The notes beneath the pieces were generated by a model. The model was given only the letters and a program-made list of their open reading frames with translations. It searched no databases and was not told the origin of the DNA. From assembly GCF_030272615.1 (NCBI RefSeq), contig NC_081411.1:37080640-37144639 (forward strand): DNA of 64,000 nucleotides, read 5' to 3'. Made by a program: the position numbers and the translations under genes. Origin of the DNA: Cryptomeria japonica. Its lineage: Eukaryota > Streptophyta > Pinopsida > Cupressales > Cupressaceae. Shown here one piece after another: positions 35,482-48,000 of this stretch (its first letter is position 1; the number at the start of each line of letters is the position of its first letter).

Positions 35482-36689
35482 ACGTTCGAGTGTTCACTTC
35501 TAGTACACATACATATTAAACATGTGTTTCATGGACATTTTATTTATAAATTATTTATAATCATTTGGAGCTATGTAAATTTCATTTATTTTTAATCTAA
35601 ATGTATATACATGTGTATGTGTACGTACATGATACTATAAATAAATAAATACATTAAAAATAAATGAAGCTTGCTATTGTTTAAGTAGAGAAAATAAATA
35701 AATACATTAAAAATAAATGAAACTTGCTATTTTTTAAGTAGAGATAAAATACATTAATACATTAAAAATAAATGAAGCAAGGGCAATTGAACACATATAC
35801 ACATGAGCAATTTATATTTATAAAAATAGCACACTTGTACACATGTACATATATATACATAAAAAATAAAACACTTGCAATTTTGATATTTTTCAAAATA
35901 ACACGTGTACACACACATTGTATACATTAAAAATTTAATTCAAAGCAATTGATAATTTCTAAAATAACCATGTACATGCACACATATATACATACTAAAA
36001 TCTTATATAAAAAAGTTTAATCCAGGTGCATCTCTTGAATATATAATAATTTAGCTTCATCCACATCTCAAATTAAAAATTTTCAAGATCCACACGTCCT
36101 AAATCTATATATTAAAGTCTAACTCAATATTCTAAAATCTAAAGTATTATATAAGTTTGATCCAATCTAAGACATTAAAAGCAATTTCAAAAGCGATCTA
36201 GATAAATTAGATCTCCACAGTTTCAAAAGCGATCTAGAGATTTTAAATTAGATCTCCACAATTAAAAGCCTAGTTACAAGATGTACCTACATGCACACAC
36301 AAAAAAAATTAATCAAAACTTAATTAGAAATAAATTATTAAATGCATGTATATTAACTAAGAAAAATTTAATTAAAAATACAAAAATAAATTAACTAAGT
36401 CAAATTTAACCAAAAAAATGATGCATACATACCAATTAGGACATGGCTTAAAAGGGGAAATTATTTAAGCAATTGAACAATTTATCATTGAAAAACATCA
36501 TTTATATAGAAATTAAAACTAAACATTTAACAAAAAAAATGATGCTTACCAATTCATAGAAAATCTTCATTTAATTCTAAAGATTCATGAACTCGTTTCA
36601 CATGCCACCAACAACAAAAAACTACTTTAAGATAAACCTACACCAACAAAAAATAGTTAGATATATATTATATATAGGATTTAAATCTA
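35201..36689. other. AT-rich spacer with a (TG)n microsatellite
   Basis: A (TA)n(TG)n tract lies at about 35427-35478. 35640-35780 has three imperfect copies of 'aataaatacattaaaaataaatgaa'. The rest is AT-rich with TACATGTACA-like words. No gene recognised. Confidence 0.6.
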
Positions 36690-37450
36690 GGGGGTGAATT
36701 TAAGTTAAAACTAGGACATGTGGCTTAAGGGGAAATTAACTAATTAGGACATATGGCTTAAAAGAGGATCATTTGAACTATTATAGGACATGGCTTAAGG
36801 GGAAATTAATTGATTAGGATATGACTCGGCTTAAGGGGATGGGTGTACAATTGGGACATGTGGCTTAAGGGGAAATTAACTAATTAGGACATATGGCTTA
36901 AAAGAGGATCATTTGAACTAAATTATAGGACATGGATTAAGGGGAAATTAATTGATTAGGACATGGGTTGGCTTAAGGGGATGGGTGTACAATTGAGACA
37001 TGTGGCTTAAGGGGATCAAACTAGAAATAGGACATGTGCCTTAAAAGAGGATCATTTGAACTAAATTATAGGACATGGATTAAGGGGGGATTAATTGATT
37101 AGGACATGACTCAGCTTAAGGGGATGGGTGTACAATTGGGACGTGTGGCTAAAGGGGGAAATTAACTAATTAGGACATATGGATTAAAAGAGGATCATTT
37201 GAACTAAATTATAGGACATGGCTTAAGGGGAAATTAATTGATTAGGACATGACTTGGCTTAAGGGGATGGGTGTACAATTGGGACATGTGGCCTAAGGGG
37301 ATCAAACTAGAAATAGGACATGTGGCTTAAAAGAGGATCATTTGAACTAAATTATAGGACATGACTTAAGGCGAAATTAATTGATTAGGACATGACTCGG
37401 CTTAAGGGGATGGGTGTACAATTGGGACATGTGGCTTAAGGGGATCAAAA
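36690..37450. repeat. Tandem repeat array in inverted orientation
   Basis: Five or so units of about 140-150 bp with 'ggacatgtggcttaagggga', 'aaaagaggatcatttgaact' and 'ttaaggggatgggtgtacaa'. The word 'tggcttaagggg' is the reverse complement of 'ccccttaagcca' in the 33.8-35.2 kb array, so the two arrays are opposed around a 1.5-kb spacer. Confidence 0.85.
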
Positions 37451-37831
37451 TAATAAGGACAAAAAAAATTAGAATCTATATGGAAGTGCAAAATAGTCAA
37501 GTTCACCCTTTAAATGAATTATGAAAACCTATATATATTTTAAAAGCATTTTATATCAATTTAAATCATTTCAAAAGACATGTAATTTTAAAACAAGTAT
37601 ACGTACCTCTATATATTAAATACTTATTCCATTATATTTAACACAATTGTGTAAGAGATCTCAATAAGGGGATGAGCCTATATGTATCAAACAATAATAT
37701 TTAAACCATCTACATGATCAAATGGTATGTAATACAAAGAAATTATATATATATATATATATATTAAATATACATGTACATATATACATATTACATACAT
37801 TTAATGTATACATACCTCTTTATTTAAATAC
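37451..37831. other. AT-rich DNA downstream of the unrecognised gene
   Basis: Includes a (TA)n run at about 37746-37763. No coding signal. Confidence 0.5.
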
Positions 37832-38714
37832 TTATTCCATTGTACCATTTGCATCCTCTCTTTTTTCCAAAGCATCTATAATTGTCTCGTGATCTTCCAT
37901 AGAAATTGTCCACAACTTTTTATTACTAGGTCTGCCGCGATATATCACTAGTTGTATATTTGTTGCAACAATCAAGTGTGAGTAGTGTATTATCTTCTTA
38001 TGTGTTTCATAATCTTCAAAAGCAGGCAAACCATTCTTCCTTGTCAAATATTTCCTTAGCCAAGTTCCAACAACTACCACTGAACCAGTCCGATAATGAA
38101 AACCATCGTCATCTTCTCGAAGATTAACTAGTTTGTGTTTAGTCTCAACAAATCGAGCCAACCACTATTGTGTTTCATCTTCATTGTCCTTAGGTGCAAC
38201 AATGGCATACACATGTCCTAGACAAACAAAAAATTAATAAATTATCACAATTTAGAATTAAAAAATTTTCATTTTTAATTTACACTAAATATTTTAAAAA
38301 GTTTGAAACTAATTTTATTAAATGGCCAAAAAAAAAAAAAGGATTGCCTTTCTGTACAAGGCCTGAAACACGATCATAATCATCTGATGCAAACAATTCA
38401 TCATTATCTTCAATTGTGCTAATTTGATCTTGTGCTTGAGTAGGAGTCAACGATCTTTGATTCCAATTTTCAACCCATTCAGTATTCTCACATACATCAG
38501 AATCACCTGAAATACAAAACTGACAAAAACATGCAAGTTCCCTTATCCATATAGTCCATGTGCTTGCATTTGAACTCTTAAATGAATGCCATTTTGCTGA
38601 TCCGCTAATTGTCTCACAATCAAGTTTCGACACAATGTTTTCCTCTTCAACTAACCAAAAGAATCGTTCAATTGTAGAGTTCACACTTGATCCAGTAGAT
38701 AAGGTTGTGTTGCA
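37832..38714 (-). pseudogene. Unrecognised protein, two 3' exons with GC-AG intron
   Basis: The upstream exon (38714-38348) follows an acceptor-like 'agcatcacag' and reads 'FFWLVEEENIVSKLDCETIS', 'SGSAKWHSFKS' and 'IRELACFCQFCISGDSDVCE' with paired Cys. The downstream exon (38217-37832) reads 'HVYAIVAPKDNEDETQ', an in-frame TAG, then 'WLARFVETKHKLV', 'GSVVVVGTWLRKYLT' and 'HYSHLIVATNIQLV', ending in TAA or a nearby stop. The join AAAG|GC...TAG|GA gives a Gly codon and needs a GC donor (intron 38347-38218). The sequence is clearly protein-like, but I cannot name it; it may be the C-terminus of a DNA-transposon protein. Upstream exons are cut off by the gypsy LTR at 38833. Confidence 0.5.
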
Positions 38715-38832
38715 CCTGTGATGCTAAAAATGTTGTTAGTATAAGAGGCATACACATATAATGAGACAATAAGGTATAATTGAAAAACTTAATTTCAAAA
38801 CTAAATCAAAGATGCGAACCATAAGCCTTCCT

Positions 38833-39726
38833 TGAAATGTCCCATTTTCCTCTATTCTTGAGGACCTTGAAGGTGTTGAATTGATGGGCTCTCAGTGGAA
38901 CAATGACCTCCAAAATGACAACTCAAGAGTTAAGTAGCTATTTGATCATGATTGTCTATGGAGATGATATGAAATGCATGATTTGAGAACCTAGATTAAC
39001 ATGCTATGATTAATCCAAAATCTAATTACTAGATAATTGAAATGCAAATTGCCTATAGTAATGATGCCTAAATTGATATGAGATGGGATCCTTTTTGCTC
39101 CAAAATGGGGGATATTTATAGGAATTCCAAGGCCAAAGCTAAGGTGGCAGGAATCGACGATCCAGATTTGATCTAAAGATATCAAGGGCTAAGATTGAGG
39201 AAGTTGGAGAAGAGAATGGAGGAAGAGACACTTGTCATCTTTGTGGTGACAAGTGTCAAGGAGCTTTGCTCACAAGAGGGCAAGTGTCCAAGGGAGGAGA
39301 CATGTGGCAAAAGTGCCATGTGTCTCAAGGAGAGAATGTCCACACCATGGGAGGTTAGGATAAGGAGGTTAGAATGTGCAAGATATGATAGGGTTAGTTA
39401 GACCCAAGATTAGATTGAATGGGTTAAGTTAGGGGATGGTTAGGTTAGGTGGTTAAAAGTTAAGAGCCATGTGCTCATTTGAATTTAGAAATTCAAATAA
39501 TTGGAAAATGGTAATTAATCTCAACAAACTTGGGTTTGTTAATCTTAATTAGGGATTAGAAGAATTGATTAATATGGGGAGACATTAATTAATTTAGATT
39601 CATTTACTAGTAGATGGATAGAGAAATTAATTAAATTGCTTGTGAATTCAATTAATTGGGAAGGGGAATTAATCAAATAACTGCGTATTTAATTAACTAT
39701 CTTCAGACCATTTTTAGGTGTATACA
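38833..39726 (-). repeat. 3' LTR of gypsy A
   Basis: On the minus strand it starts TGTATACACCTAAAAA, close to the TGTAGACACCTAAAAT start of the plus-strand gypsy LTR, and ends TTTCA at 38833. TATA-like 'tatttata' lies at 39112-39119 (minus TATAAATA). The purine tract 'aaagaggggcaaaa' (minus, about 39727-39740) directly precedes it. The lower boundary is a guess from TG and LTR length (894 bp). Confidence 0.75.
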
Positions 39727-39740
39727 TTTTGCCCCTCTTT

Positions 39741-41438
39741 GAAGCGATGTGTGACGACACGTTGATTCAAAGAATAATCTCAATGTGATGATGTTGATGT
39801 GATATTGGTTTGATGGGATGCCCCAACCATTGATTGCTAAATTGTGATACGATGATGCCCCCTCGAGAGATCAATTGAGATAACTGACCTTTGGAGTTTT
39901 TGGATCTTTGCGAAATTGATTTCCCGATTAGAAATGATTTGACTTCTGCAACGTTGATTGATGAAAGTGTGAGTTCTTTGATCACTATGATGTGATTTTG
40001 GATGTGATGATTGATAAATCTTGATTGAATTGATAAGATGAAGATTTAGTCTAGTTTTAGGAATGACACCTCCTGTATAAGACAAAGATGATCAAAGTGT
40101 CTGGTTTCAAGACCGATATATCCTGTATAAGACTTGATCAAAACGTCTGGTTCCAGGAAGGATTCATCTTGTATAAGACATGATAGAATGGATCAGATGA
40201 GATAAAGAACTGACATTTTGTTGATATCCTATTGCAGGAAGATTTAGATGCTGATGTGGGTTCATATTTGAGTGGGTAGCGTAAGATTTGCGTTGGGTCG
40301 ACAATATTTGGAGAGATGAGTCATCATTCTGATTGTGTATACACCTATGATGATACATTGATGATTCTTGCGATAGATTTGGCCTTGGATAAGATGATAT
40401 TTTGTGATCCCATGCAAGAATGAAATGCAAGCTAAATGCAAATGCAAAAATGAAATGCAATGCAGTGATCGGACCGTTCATGAAGTTATTGCTTTGTTTC
40501 ATCATTGAGCCTTTAAAATGTGGGAAGTGGGTGCAAATATCAATGGTATAATTGAACCATGATGACCTGAGCACTACTTTCCTGGGTTTTGATATTGCAA
40601 GTTAGCACAAGCATCAAGGTATAATTGAACCAAGATGACCACAGTGTTGCTTGCATAAAACATGCAGTATTAACCATTTCTATATGCAAGTCCGAAATAT
40701 CTTCGATGATACTCTGATGATCAATTCCTTAGAGAACTTTGCACATATTAGTGATTAATTTACAGATAGTAGACAAGAAAAATATCACGTTCCTTCCTCG
40801 TTCCTCTAGTCAAAGACATCCTGGAGTTACTCAGAAATCATGATAGTGAAAATCAAAATAAAATAGTTGAACCATTATTGCCAAAGTGTTAAAATCATGA
40901 GCCAAGATATATAATCCATTGATATTTGTTTTGTCATGTTTAGATTGATATGTGATAGTTAATGGTTGACAATGTGATCTTATGTTCAATGTTGGATGTA
41001 TCTCAGTTTTTCATTTGACAAGCGTTGTCTGACCGTTGTTCTACCTACTTTGATTAAGCTCAAAATGATTGCAAATTTTTGCCCCCAACTAGGATTAGGA
41101 TTTTACCCCCAGCCTTGAAACAAGCCTTATTATGATATAGTCAATGATCCAAACGATGACAAGAAATCATTTGGGATGCTTGCGTATGTACAAAGTCTTT
41201 ATGATGAATATGAACAATGCTGATGGAAAAGAATGTAAGCGGAAGAATGCGCGAACCAATAGATGGAAGAGCTGGCCGACAGATAATGCCTGTTTGCCAG
41301 GTTTTCACCATCTATTTTTATTGCACTTTTTCTCATATTTGATTTTTTAAATTATTTTCTGCTTTTTTACTATTTTTGGATTTTCTGCATTTTTCGTTGT
41401 TTTTGGATTTTTCTGCTTTTTCACTGTTTTTGGGTTTT
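39741..41438 (-). other. 3' untranslated region of gypsy A
   Basis: No coding signal after the integrase. A repeat of 'cctgtataagac...gtctggtt' occurs three times at about 40066-40176, 55-60 bp apart. Both 'gcccccaactagga' and 'acccccagccttg' near 41090 are C-rich on plus, G-rich in the element sense. Confidence 0.6.
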
Positions 41439-42780
41439 TCAGACATAAAACTTCTTCAGATGCATGCTATTGATGGGTTCCTCGAGCTGATCTTCATCTT
41501 GTGTTGATAGCTGATATGCACCTGACCCAAATACTGCTGTGACCACAAATGGACCTAACCAGTTTGGTTCAAATTTTCCCTTCTTTTCTCAGTTTGACTG
41601 ATTTCGTCGATTTTCCTTTAGTACTAGTTCTCCCACTTGAAAGATTCGTAGTTTGACCTTGTGATCATAACTTCGATAGATTCTTTGCTAATATACCTTT
41701 AGCTGATCAAAGGCATTTTGTCTTCTTTCATGGATCAGTTCTAACTCTTGCAGTCTAGATACTCATTGTTTTTCATCTAGGATAAGTCCTTTCAGTGATA
41801 CATGTAGAGAGGGTATCTCTACTTCGATTGGCAATATGGCTTTTGATCCATATACAAGAGAGAAAGGTGTGGCACCCGTTGGTGTGTGGATACTGGTGCG
41901 GTAGGCCCAGAGAGTAGGGTTTAGTTGAATATGCCAATCTTTCCCAGCATCGTTCACTATCTTTTTGAGGATTTTCAAAATAGTTTTGTTAGATGCTTCT
42001 GCCTGCCCATTCCCCTGTGGATAATAGGGTGTGGAGAATTTGTGCTGGATCTTAAAATTCTCACATAGCTCTTGTACATCCTGATTCTTGAATGGTCGCC
42101 CATTATCAGTGATAATAGTCATTGGTATTCCATAACGACAAATGATGTAATTCAAGATAAATGCAACAATTTGTTTTCCTATGATATTTGTGAGAGCTAT
42201 TGCTTCAATCCATTTTGTGAAATATTCTGTAGCTACAAGGATGAATTTGTGACCATTAGATGAAGAAGGATTTATTTTTCCTACTAGATCAAGACCCCAT
42301 TGACAAAAAGGCCAAGATGTTGCCAAAGCATGAAGTTCTTGTGCTGGTGCATGGATCAAGTTCCCATGGACTTGACATTGTTTGCACGTTCTAGCTATCT
42401 GAAAAGAATCTCGTTCCATAGTCGGCCAATAATAGCCCAAGCGTATGATTTTTTTCGAAAGGGTAAGACCACTTGAATGAGTGCCACAAATGTCATTATG
42501 GACTTCCTTTGAGGCCTTCTCAGATTCTTCTTGTTCGAGACATCTTAAAAGAGTACCGTCTAGACCTCGTTTAAATAGGGTATTTGCGACAAGAGTATAA
42601 TGGGAGGATTGGTGAATAAAGTTTCTCTTTTGATTTTTCGATAAGTCAGGAGGTAAGATGTTATCTTTCAGGTGTGTGTAAGTTTGGCCATAGTGGGAGG
42701 ATTCATTTCCAATAATTTGACAGATGGTGTGGGAATCAGGACAATTAAAGGCGGGATGAAACAACTCTTCAACCAAGAAT
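41439..42780 (-). pseudogene. gypsy A integrase
   Basis: HHCC region 'HNDICGTHSSG' and 'CKQCQVHG'; catalytic core 'GLDLVGKI' (Asp), 'ITDNGRPF' (Asp) and 'GNGQAEASNKTI' (Glu). The long frame runs to TGA at about 41763. The same frame continues with 'VSRLQELELIHERRQNAF' and a GPF/GPY-like end 'NWLGPFVVTAVFGSGAYQL', reaching a final TGA at 41439-41441. Three internal stops interrupt it, all compatible with C-to-T change. Otherwise it is well preserved and lacks frameshifts. Confidence 0.9.
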
Positions 42781-43440
42781 TCATAACGCTCTTGATTTTC
42801 CTATGTTTGTAATAGAGAAGCAAGTGTTGCCATGGCATCTGCTGCTTTGTTATCATTTCTTGGAATTTGTTCAAAAGTGATTTCAACAAAATATTTATTG
42901 AAGTCATCCACCATCTTTTTGTAAGGCATGAGTTTGTCATGTTTTGTTTGATAGTCATCATTGATTTGATTGATGACAAGCTAAGAGTCTCCAAAGACTT
43001 GAAGTTGTGTAATGTTCCATTCTGCAGCCATTTTGATACCTATAACCAAAGCTTCATATTCTATTGTATTGTTGGTGCATGGGAAGCTTAATTTGTATGC
43101 TTTCAGAATTGTATGACCTTGTGGTGTGATGAATAGTATGCTTTCTCTTGATCCATGATGTGTTTCATTATTGATGCTTGTTCCTGGACTGGTATTCGGG
43201 TGATGTATTATTAAGCCTGGATCCAACCCTAGAATGTCTGCATATGACCATCTTTTGATTTGCCTCCTTTTGAAGAGTTCCAAGTATTTTTACCTTTCTA
43301 GTTCCGATAGAGAAGTTGCTGGATGTAGATCAGTTGTGCCAATGATAACTGCCTTTGCTGGTTCCATCAAGATATATGACTTCTCTTGATTAAATTTAGA
43401 TAAGGTGTCAAATCTCCCATGTTCCAGTGCCTCGAGGAGG
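42781..43440 (-). pseudogene. gypsy A RNase H joined to pre-RT linker (RT deleted)
   Basis: 'SYADILGLDPGLIIHH', the linker that precedes RT in the sister element at 61.78 kb, is followed within a few codons by RNase H sequence 'ILFITPQGHTILKAYKLSFP', 'NTIEYEALVIGI' and 'VFGDS'. About 1.37 kb present in the sister (roughly 61840-63215), holding all RT motifs, is absent. Stops after 'VFGDS' and near 42802 (both TAG) are in frame with continuing homology. Confidence 0.85.
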
Positions 43441-45045
43441 TTTTCACCGTTTAGATGTGTCCTTTATTTTTACTCTTTTTCGGTCTAATGTTGCCAAGAA
43501 ATGGTTTTCAACATTAGACTTGATATTGTTTTCTTTATTCTCACTTTTGTGGCTAAGAGATTTGACACCCATTTGACTTGAAGATACGTTTCTGAAATTT
43601 CTGGCGAGAGTTGTTGTAGGTTCAATTTCATTAAGATATAAAGATATGGCATGGTCATTAGGAAATGTATCCATGGTGGTATGTCCTTCATTTTCCCAGT
43701 CCATAGGTTCAGGATGAATTAAGGATAAAGGATCCTCATGTTGGATTATGTCAAAGATATTAGGGGTCATGATAGAGATGTCAAGGATTTCAGTATGTAT
43801 TTCTATGTCTAGAACAATACTCTCATTAGAATGACCTCGTGCAAGTAGCTCCTGATTGTCCTCGGTTAAGTCCATGTCAGCCACATGTGATTCTGATTCA
43901 AATAGGTTAGTTCCTAACGTTTGTCCTGCATACATGTGAACTATATCGACTTCTACATCTTCTTCTTCCCTTTCAACTTCAAGTTGCTCTTGTTTGTTGT
44001 TCTATGATAATGAATATTCCTCGTTTCCTCGATCTCTTAGTTGTATTTGTTTTTCCATGTTTGACAAAATTGATGCAAATGATTGTTCTTTGGATTGTGT
44101 GCTGGAATATGTTGCCTCTTTGTTATGTGAAACCATGACCTCTTGAGCTGATTTTAGATTATTACAACACTGCAATGGATTTGAGTCTGCTGATATTGTG
44201 ATTTCCTGTCCATTGTAGGGAAATTTTAAGCACTGATGGCGTGTTGATGGAATAGCTTGCACGTTTTGTATCCATGGTCTCCCCAAGAGTATGTTGTATG
44301 GTAGGTCCAAGTCTAGAACTTGGCATGTTTTCTCTTTTTGCAAAGGTCCCACGCTGATGGGTAACATCAAAATTCCTTTAGAGTAATGTTATTCTTCACC
44401 ATATGCTTTAATTTTGACCTTTTTCAGGGGATCAACTGCATCTTCTAAATAACCTAAAGCACGGACAAGACGCACAAAGAGAATGTTTAAGGCAACTCCT
44501 CCATCTATCCGGACATGTTTAACAAGCGTTCTATGAATGAGGACTTCAATTTGCAAGGAATCAATGCTTGGATGTGAAGGAGATGAGATTTGAATAGGTT
44601 CCTCCGAAATAGGCTTGATGGGTATATTGTTTGGTAAGGATTCTATGGGAGGTTCTTGCAAGCTTTCAGGAGGTGTAGGAGTAGATGCCTTTGGAGAGTT
44701 AATTTGCTTATGGAGGGATGAGCCATTGCTAGACATAGGCGCACGATTTTGATCTTTCTCAGCCAAATCCTTTAGGGATATCTTTAAGAGTTGAATAAAA
44801 GAACCACCTTTCTTTTGAGATGTATTTGAATCCTTGTGAGGTTTTAACATGGTTGGATTTTGATTTTGGACTTGTTTGATTATTCTAAAATGTTGGTTTG
44901 TTATGTTTTCTTCTTGTGTTTTGCTTTGGTATGTCATGTTGATATGATTTTCAACTATTGCAAATGTTTTTGTTTTTGTTTCAAAGGTTTGATTGTCTAA
45001 AAGTTGTTTTTGATAAGGGATCAACTGTTAATGTAAATGTGATAG
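43441..45045 (-). pseudogene. gypsy A protease region and pre-RT linker
   Basis: From 45024 down: a Pro/Ser/Gln-rich post-gag linker, then 'VRIDGGVALNILF', an aspartic-protease-like D-G-G motif, and 'CQVLDLDLPYNILLGRPW' with 'TRHQCLKFPYNG' (44370-44002). An acidic linker (43935-43444) follows, with 'HPEPMDWENEGHTTMDTFPN', which matches the sister's 'DWHHEGPAQFDTFQND'. Stops at about 44386 and 44001 separate the parts. The gag domain expected upstream is absent: the leader repeats start directly after 45050. Confidence 0.8.
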
Positions 45046-48000
45046 TGCGATATGACACGACAAGATGGTTTAAGTGTTTTAATAGTTTGCAAGTTTTTCG
45101 ATCTTCAGTTTTCGAGTGCAATGGTGATGATTTGATAAGAACCAAGTCCAATAGGAATGATATATCCCATGATAGAGAATGAGGTTATTTTGATCAATCA
45201 TTATAGTTTCATGATTAAAGGATGATAGATCCCGATGAGAAACTATGTTTGAGTGATTAGTTTATCTAAGAAAATGTGATGTTGCACTTTAAGGTGTTAG
45301 ATCTTTAAACTTGCTGGAAATGAATACTTGAGACCTTTAGCGTGTCTTGCTCTTGAATCTATTTTGATAGAAGATAACTTGATTGAATAGCCCAAGAAGA
45401 TGACCTAGTCTCTATGTTTGACTGTCTAAGAAATGGGTTATTTTTGTTTTCTGATTTTGATGCAGATTACCAGAAACGTTGACAAAATAACCAAAAACGC
45501 TGCTATATGGACTAGAAACGCTGCTAAACTGACTAGAAATGCTACTATATGGACTAGAAGCGCTCACAAACTGACCAGAAACATTGCTATACTGACCAGA
45601 AACGCTGACAAATAGACTAGAAACGCTGACAACCAGACTAGAAACATTGCTATACTGACTAGAAACACTGCTATATGGACCAGAAACGCTATTATGTAGT
45701 GCAATGACTCTAAAGTTCAAAACAATGATGTTTAGACTCAACAAATTAGGTGTTTGAACTTAGGAGATTTTTGTTTTGACCTATCTTTTTTATTTTCAAA
45801 CTCAGATAACTGAAATTTAGGCCTAGCAAGTGCATACTAGGAGATTTAGTGTTGAAACATGAGTAATTTGACATTCAACCCAAAAGAGATGACATTTAGA
45901 CCAAGAGAGCTGACATTTAGACCGTAAGAGTTGAAGTTTAGACTAAGAGAGCTGACATTTAGACCAAGAGTGCCGACGTTTAGACCAAGAACTTTGAAGC
46001 TTAAACTAGTGATGTTAGAACTTTCATAATGATTATTTTGACCCCAAGAGTTAATGTGTAGAATGAAAAAAATTGATGTTTATACCTAGCAAGCTCAACC
46101 TTGGAGAGTTAATGTTGAAATATGAAAAATATAACATTCATACCAAGAGAGATGACATTTAAACTAGAAGAGTGACTATTTGGACCGTAGGTGCGACTAT
46201 TTGGATCGTAGGTGCGACTGTTTGAACCGCAGGTGCGACCGTTTGGACCGTATGTGTGACTGTTTGAACCGTATGTGCAACCGTTTGAACTATATGTGTG
46301 ATTGTTTGGACCGAAAGAGCTAATCTTTAGGTGTGACTATTTTGACCGTAGGTGCAACTATTTGAACCTTATGTGCAACCATTTGGACCGTATGTGCGAC
46401 TGTTTGAACCGTATGTGCGACTGTTTGGACCGAAAGATCTAATCTGTAGGTGCAACTATTTGGACCGTAGATGCGACTGTTTGAACTGTATGTGCAATCG
46501 TTTGGACCGTATGTGCGACTGTTTGAACCGTATGTGCGACCGTTTGGACCGTATGTACGACTGTTTTGGACCGAAAGAGCTAACCTGTACTAGATCCCAA
46601 CAACATGAGCAAGGAACACACAATCAAGCCCATGGAGAACATAGAGAACGAGGTTATTTCGATCAAGTGTTGTAGTTTCATGATTAAAGGATGATATATT
46701 TTGATGAGAAACTATGTTTGAATGATCAGTTTATCAAAGACAATGTGATGTTGCACTTTAAGGTGTTTGATCTTTAACTTGTTTGGGGTGAAAACTTGAG
46801 ACCTTTGTGTGTCTTGCTCTTGAGTCTATTTTGACAGAAGATAACTTGATTGAATGACCCAACAAGATGACCTACTCGCTATGTTTGACTGTTTGAGAAA
46901 TGGGTTGTTTTTGTTTTCTGATTTTGATGTAGTTTACCAGAAACACTACTAAAATGACCAGGAACTCTAATGTTTAGACCATGAATGCTAACAGATAGAC
47001 CAGGAACATTGTTCTGCAATACAGTGACTCTAAAGTTTAAATGATAATGTGTAGACTTAGCAAATCAAGTTTTTGAACTTGGGAGGTTTCAATTTTGACC
47101 CAAATTTGTGATTTTTAGACTCGGAAAGCGGATATGTAGACCTAGCAAGCACAAACTAGGAGATTTGATGCTGCAACATGAGCAATTTGATATGCAACTC
47201 ACAAGAGTTATTGATTAGACCAAGGGATCTGACCTTTAGACCAAGAGAGTTGTTGTTTAGACCAAGAACTCTGCTATACTGACCAGAAACACTGCTAAAT
47301 GGACCGGAAATGCTAGCAAAAATACCAGAAACGTTGACAAACTTACTAGAAACATTGGCAAACTTACCAGAAACACTGCTAAATTGACCAGAAACTCGAA
47401 TGTTTAAACCAGAAACTTTGATGTTTAGACTAGAAACTCTAATGTGTTCAACCTTGGAGAGTTAATGTTAAACTATGAGAAATTTGACATTCACACCAAG
47501 AGAGCTGATGCTTGGACTAGAAATACGACTGTTTGGACTGACAATGCTAATATTTGGACCAAAAGAGCTAATGCTTGGACTGTGAATGCGACTGTTTGGA
47601 CCGTAGATGCGACTGTTTTGACTGAAAAAGATAACCTACCGTGAAACTTGTGAATTTGATAGTTTGAAGTTTGAGTTTTCAATGTATGTTGTATTTCAAT
47701 GGATGGTATCTTGACTTGACTTACAAACATAGAATTCAGATTATATTTTCTATCCCAAAGGACACATAAAGTGTATGTTCAAGAAGCTTTAAAGAAAGCC
47801 CAAGTTTTCACGGGTTTTGAACAATTTGAAAACACATCAATCAGTCTATCCTAAGGAGATTGGCTTCATTATTAGTTCTTAGCCCACAACTTGGTACCCT
47901 GTTAGCTCACACAACCTTGTCACCCCCTAAAGGGCGCCTATGTTTTTGCCTTTGCGAGAGCTAGTGGAGTCCCATTATGAGCCTAGCAATAAGGTCTCAA

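Noticed and set aside
45412-45744. Minus-strand protein with SSVS heptads as a real structural protein
   Set aside because: It is the translation of 21-bp leader repeats; other flavours of the array are not open, and no start context or domain supports it. Kept as a repeat finding only.
46352-46675. Plus-strand 107-codon frame rich in LFxPYVRxF
   Set aside because: It is the antisense translation of the same 21-bp repeats.
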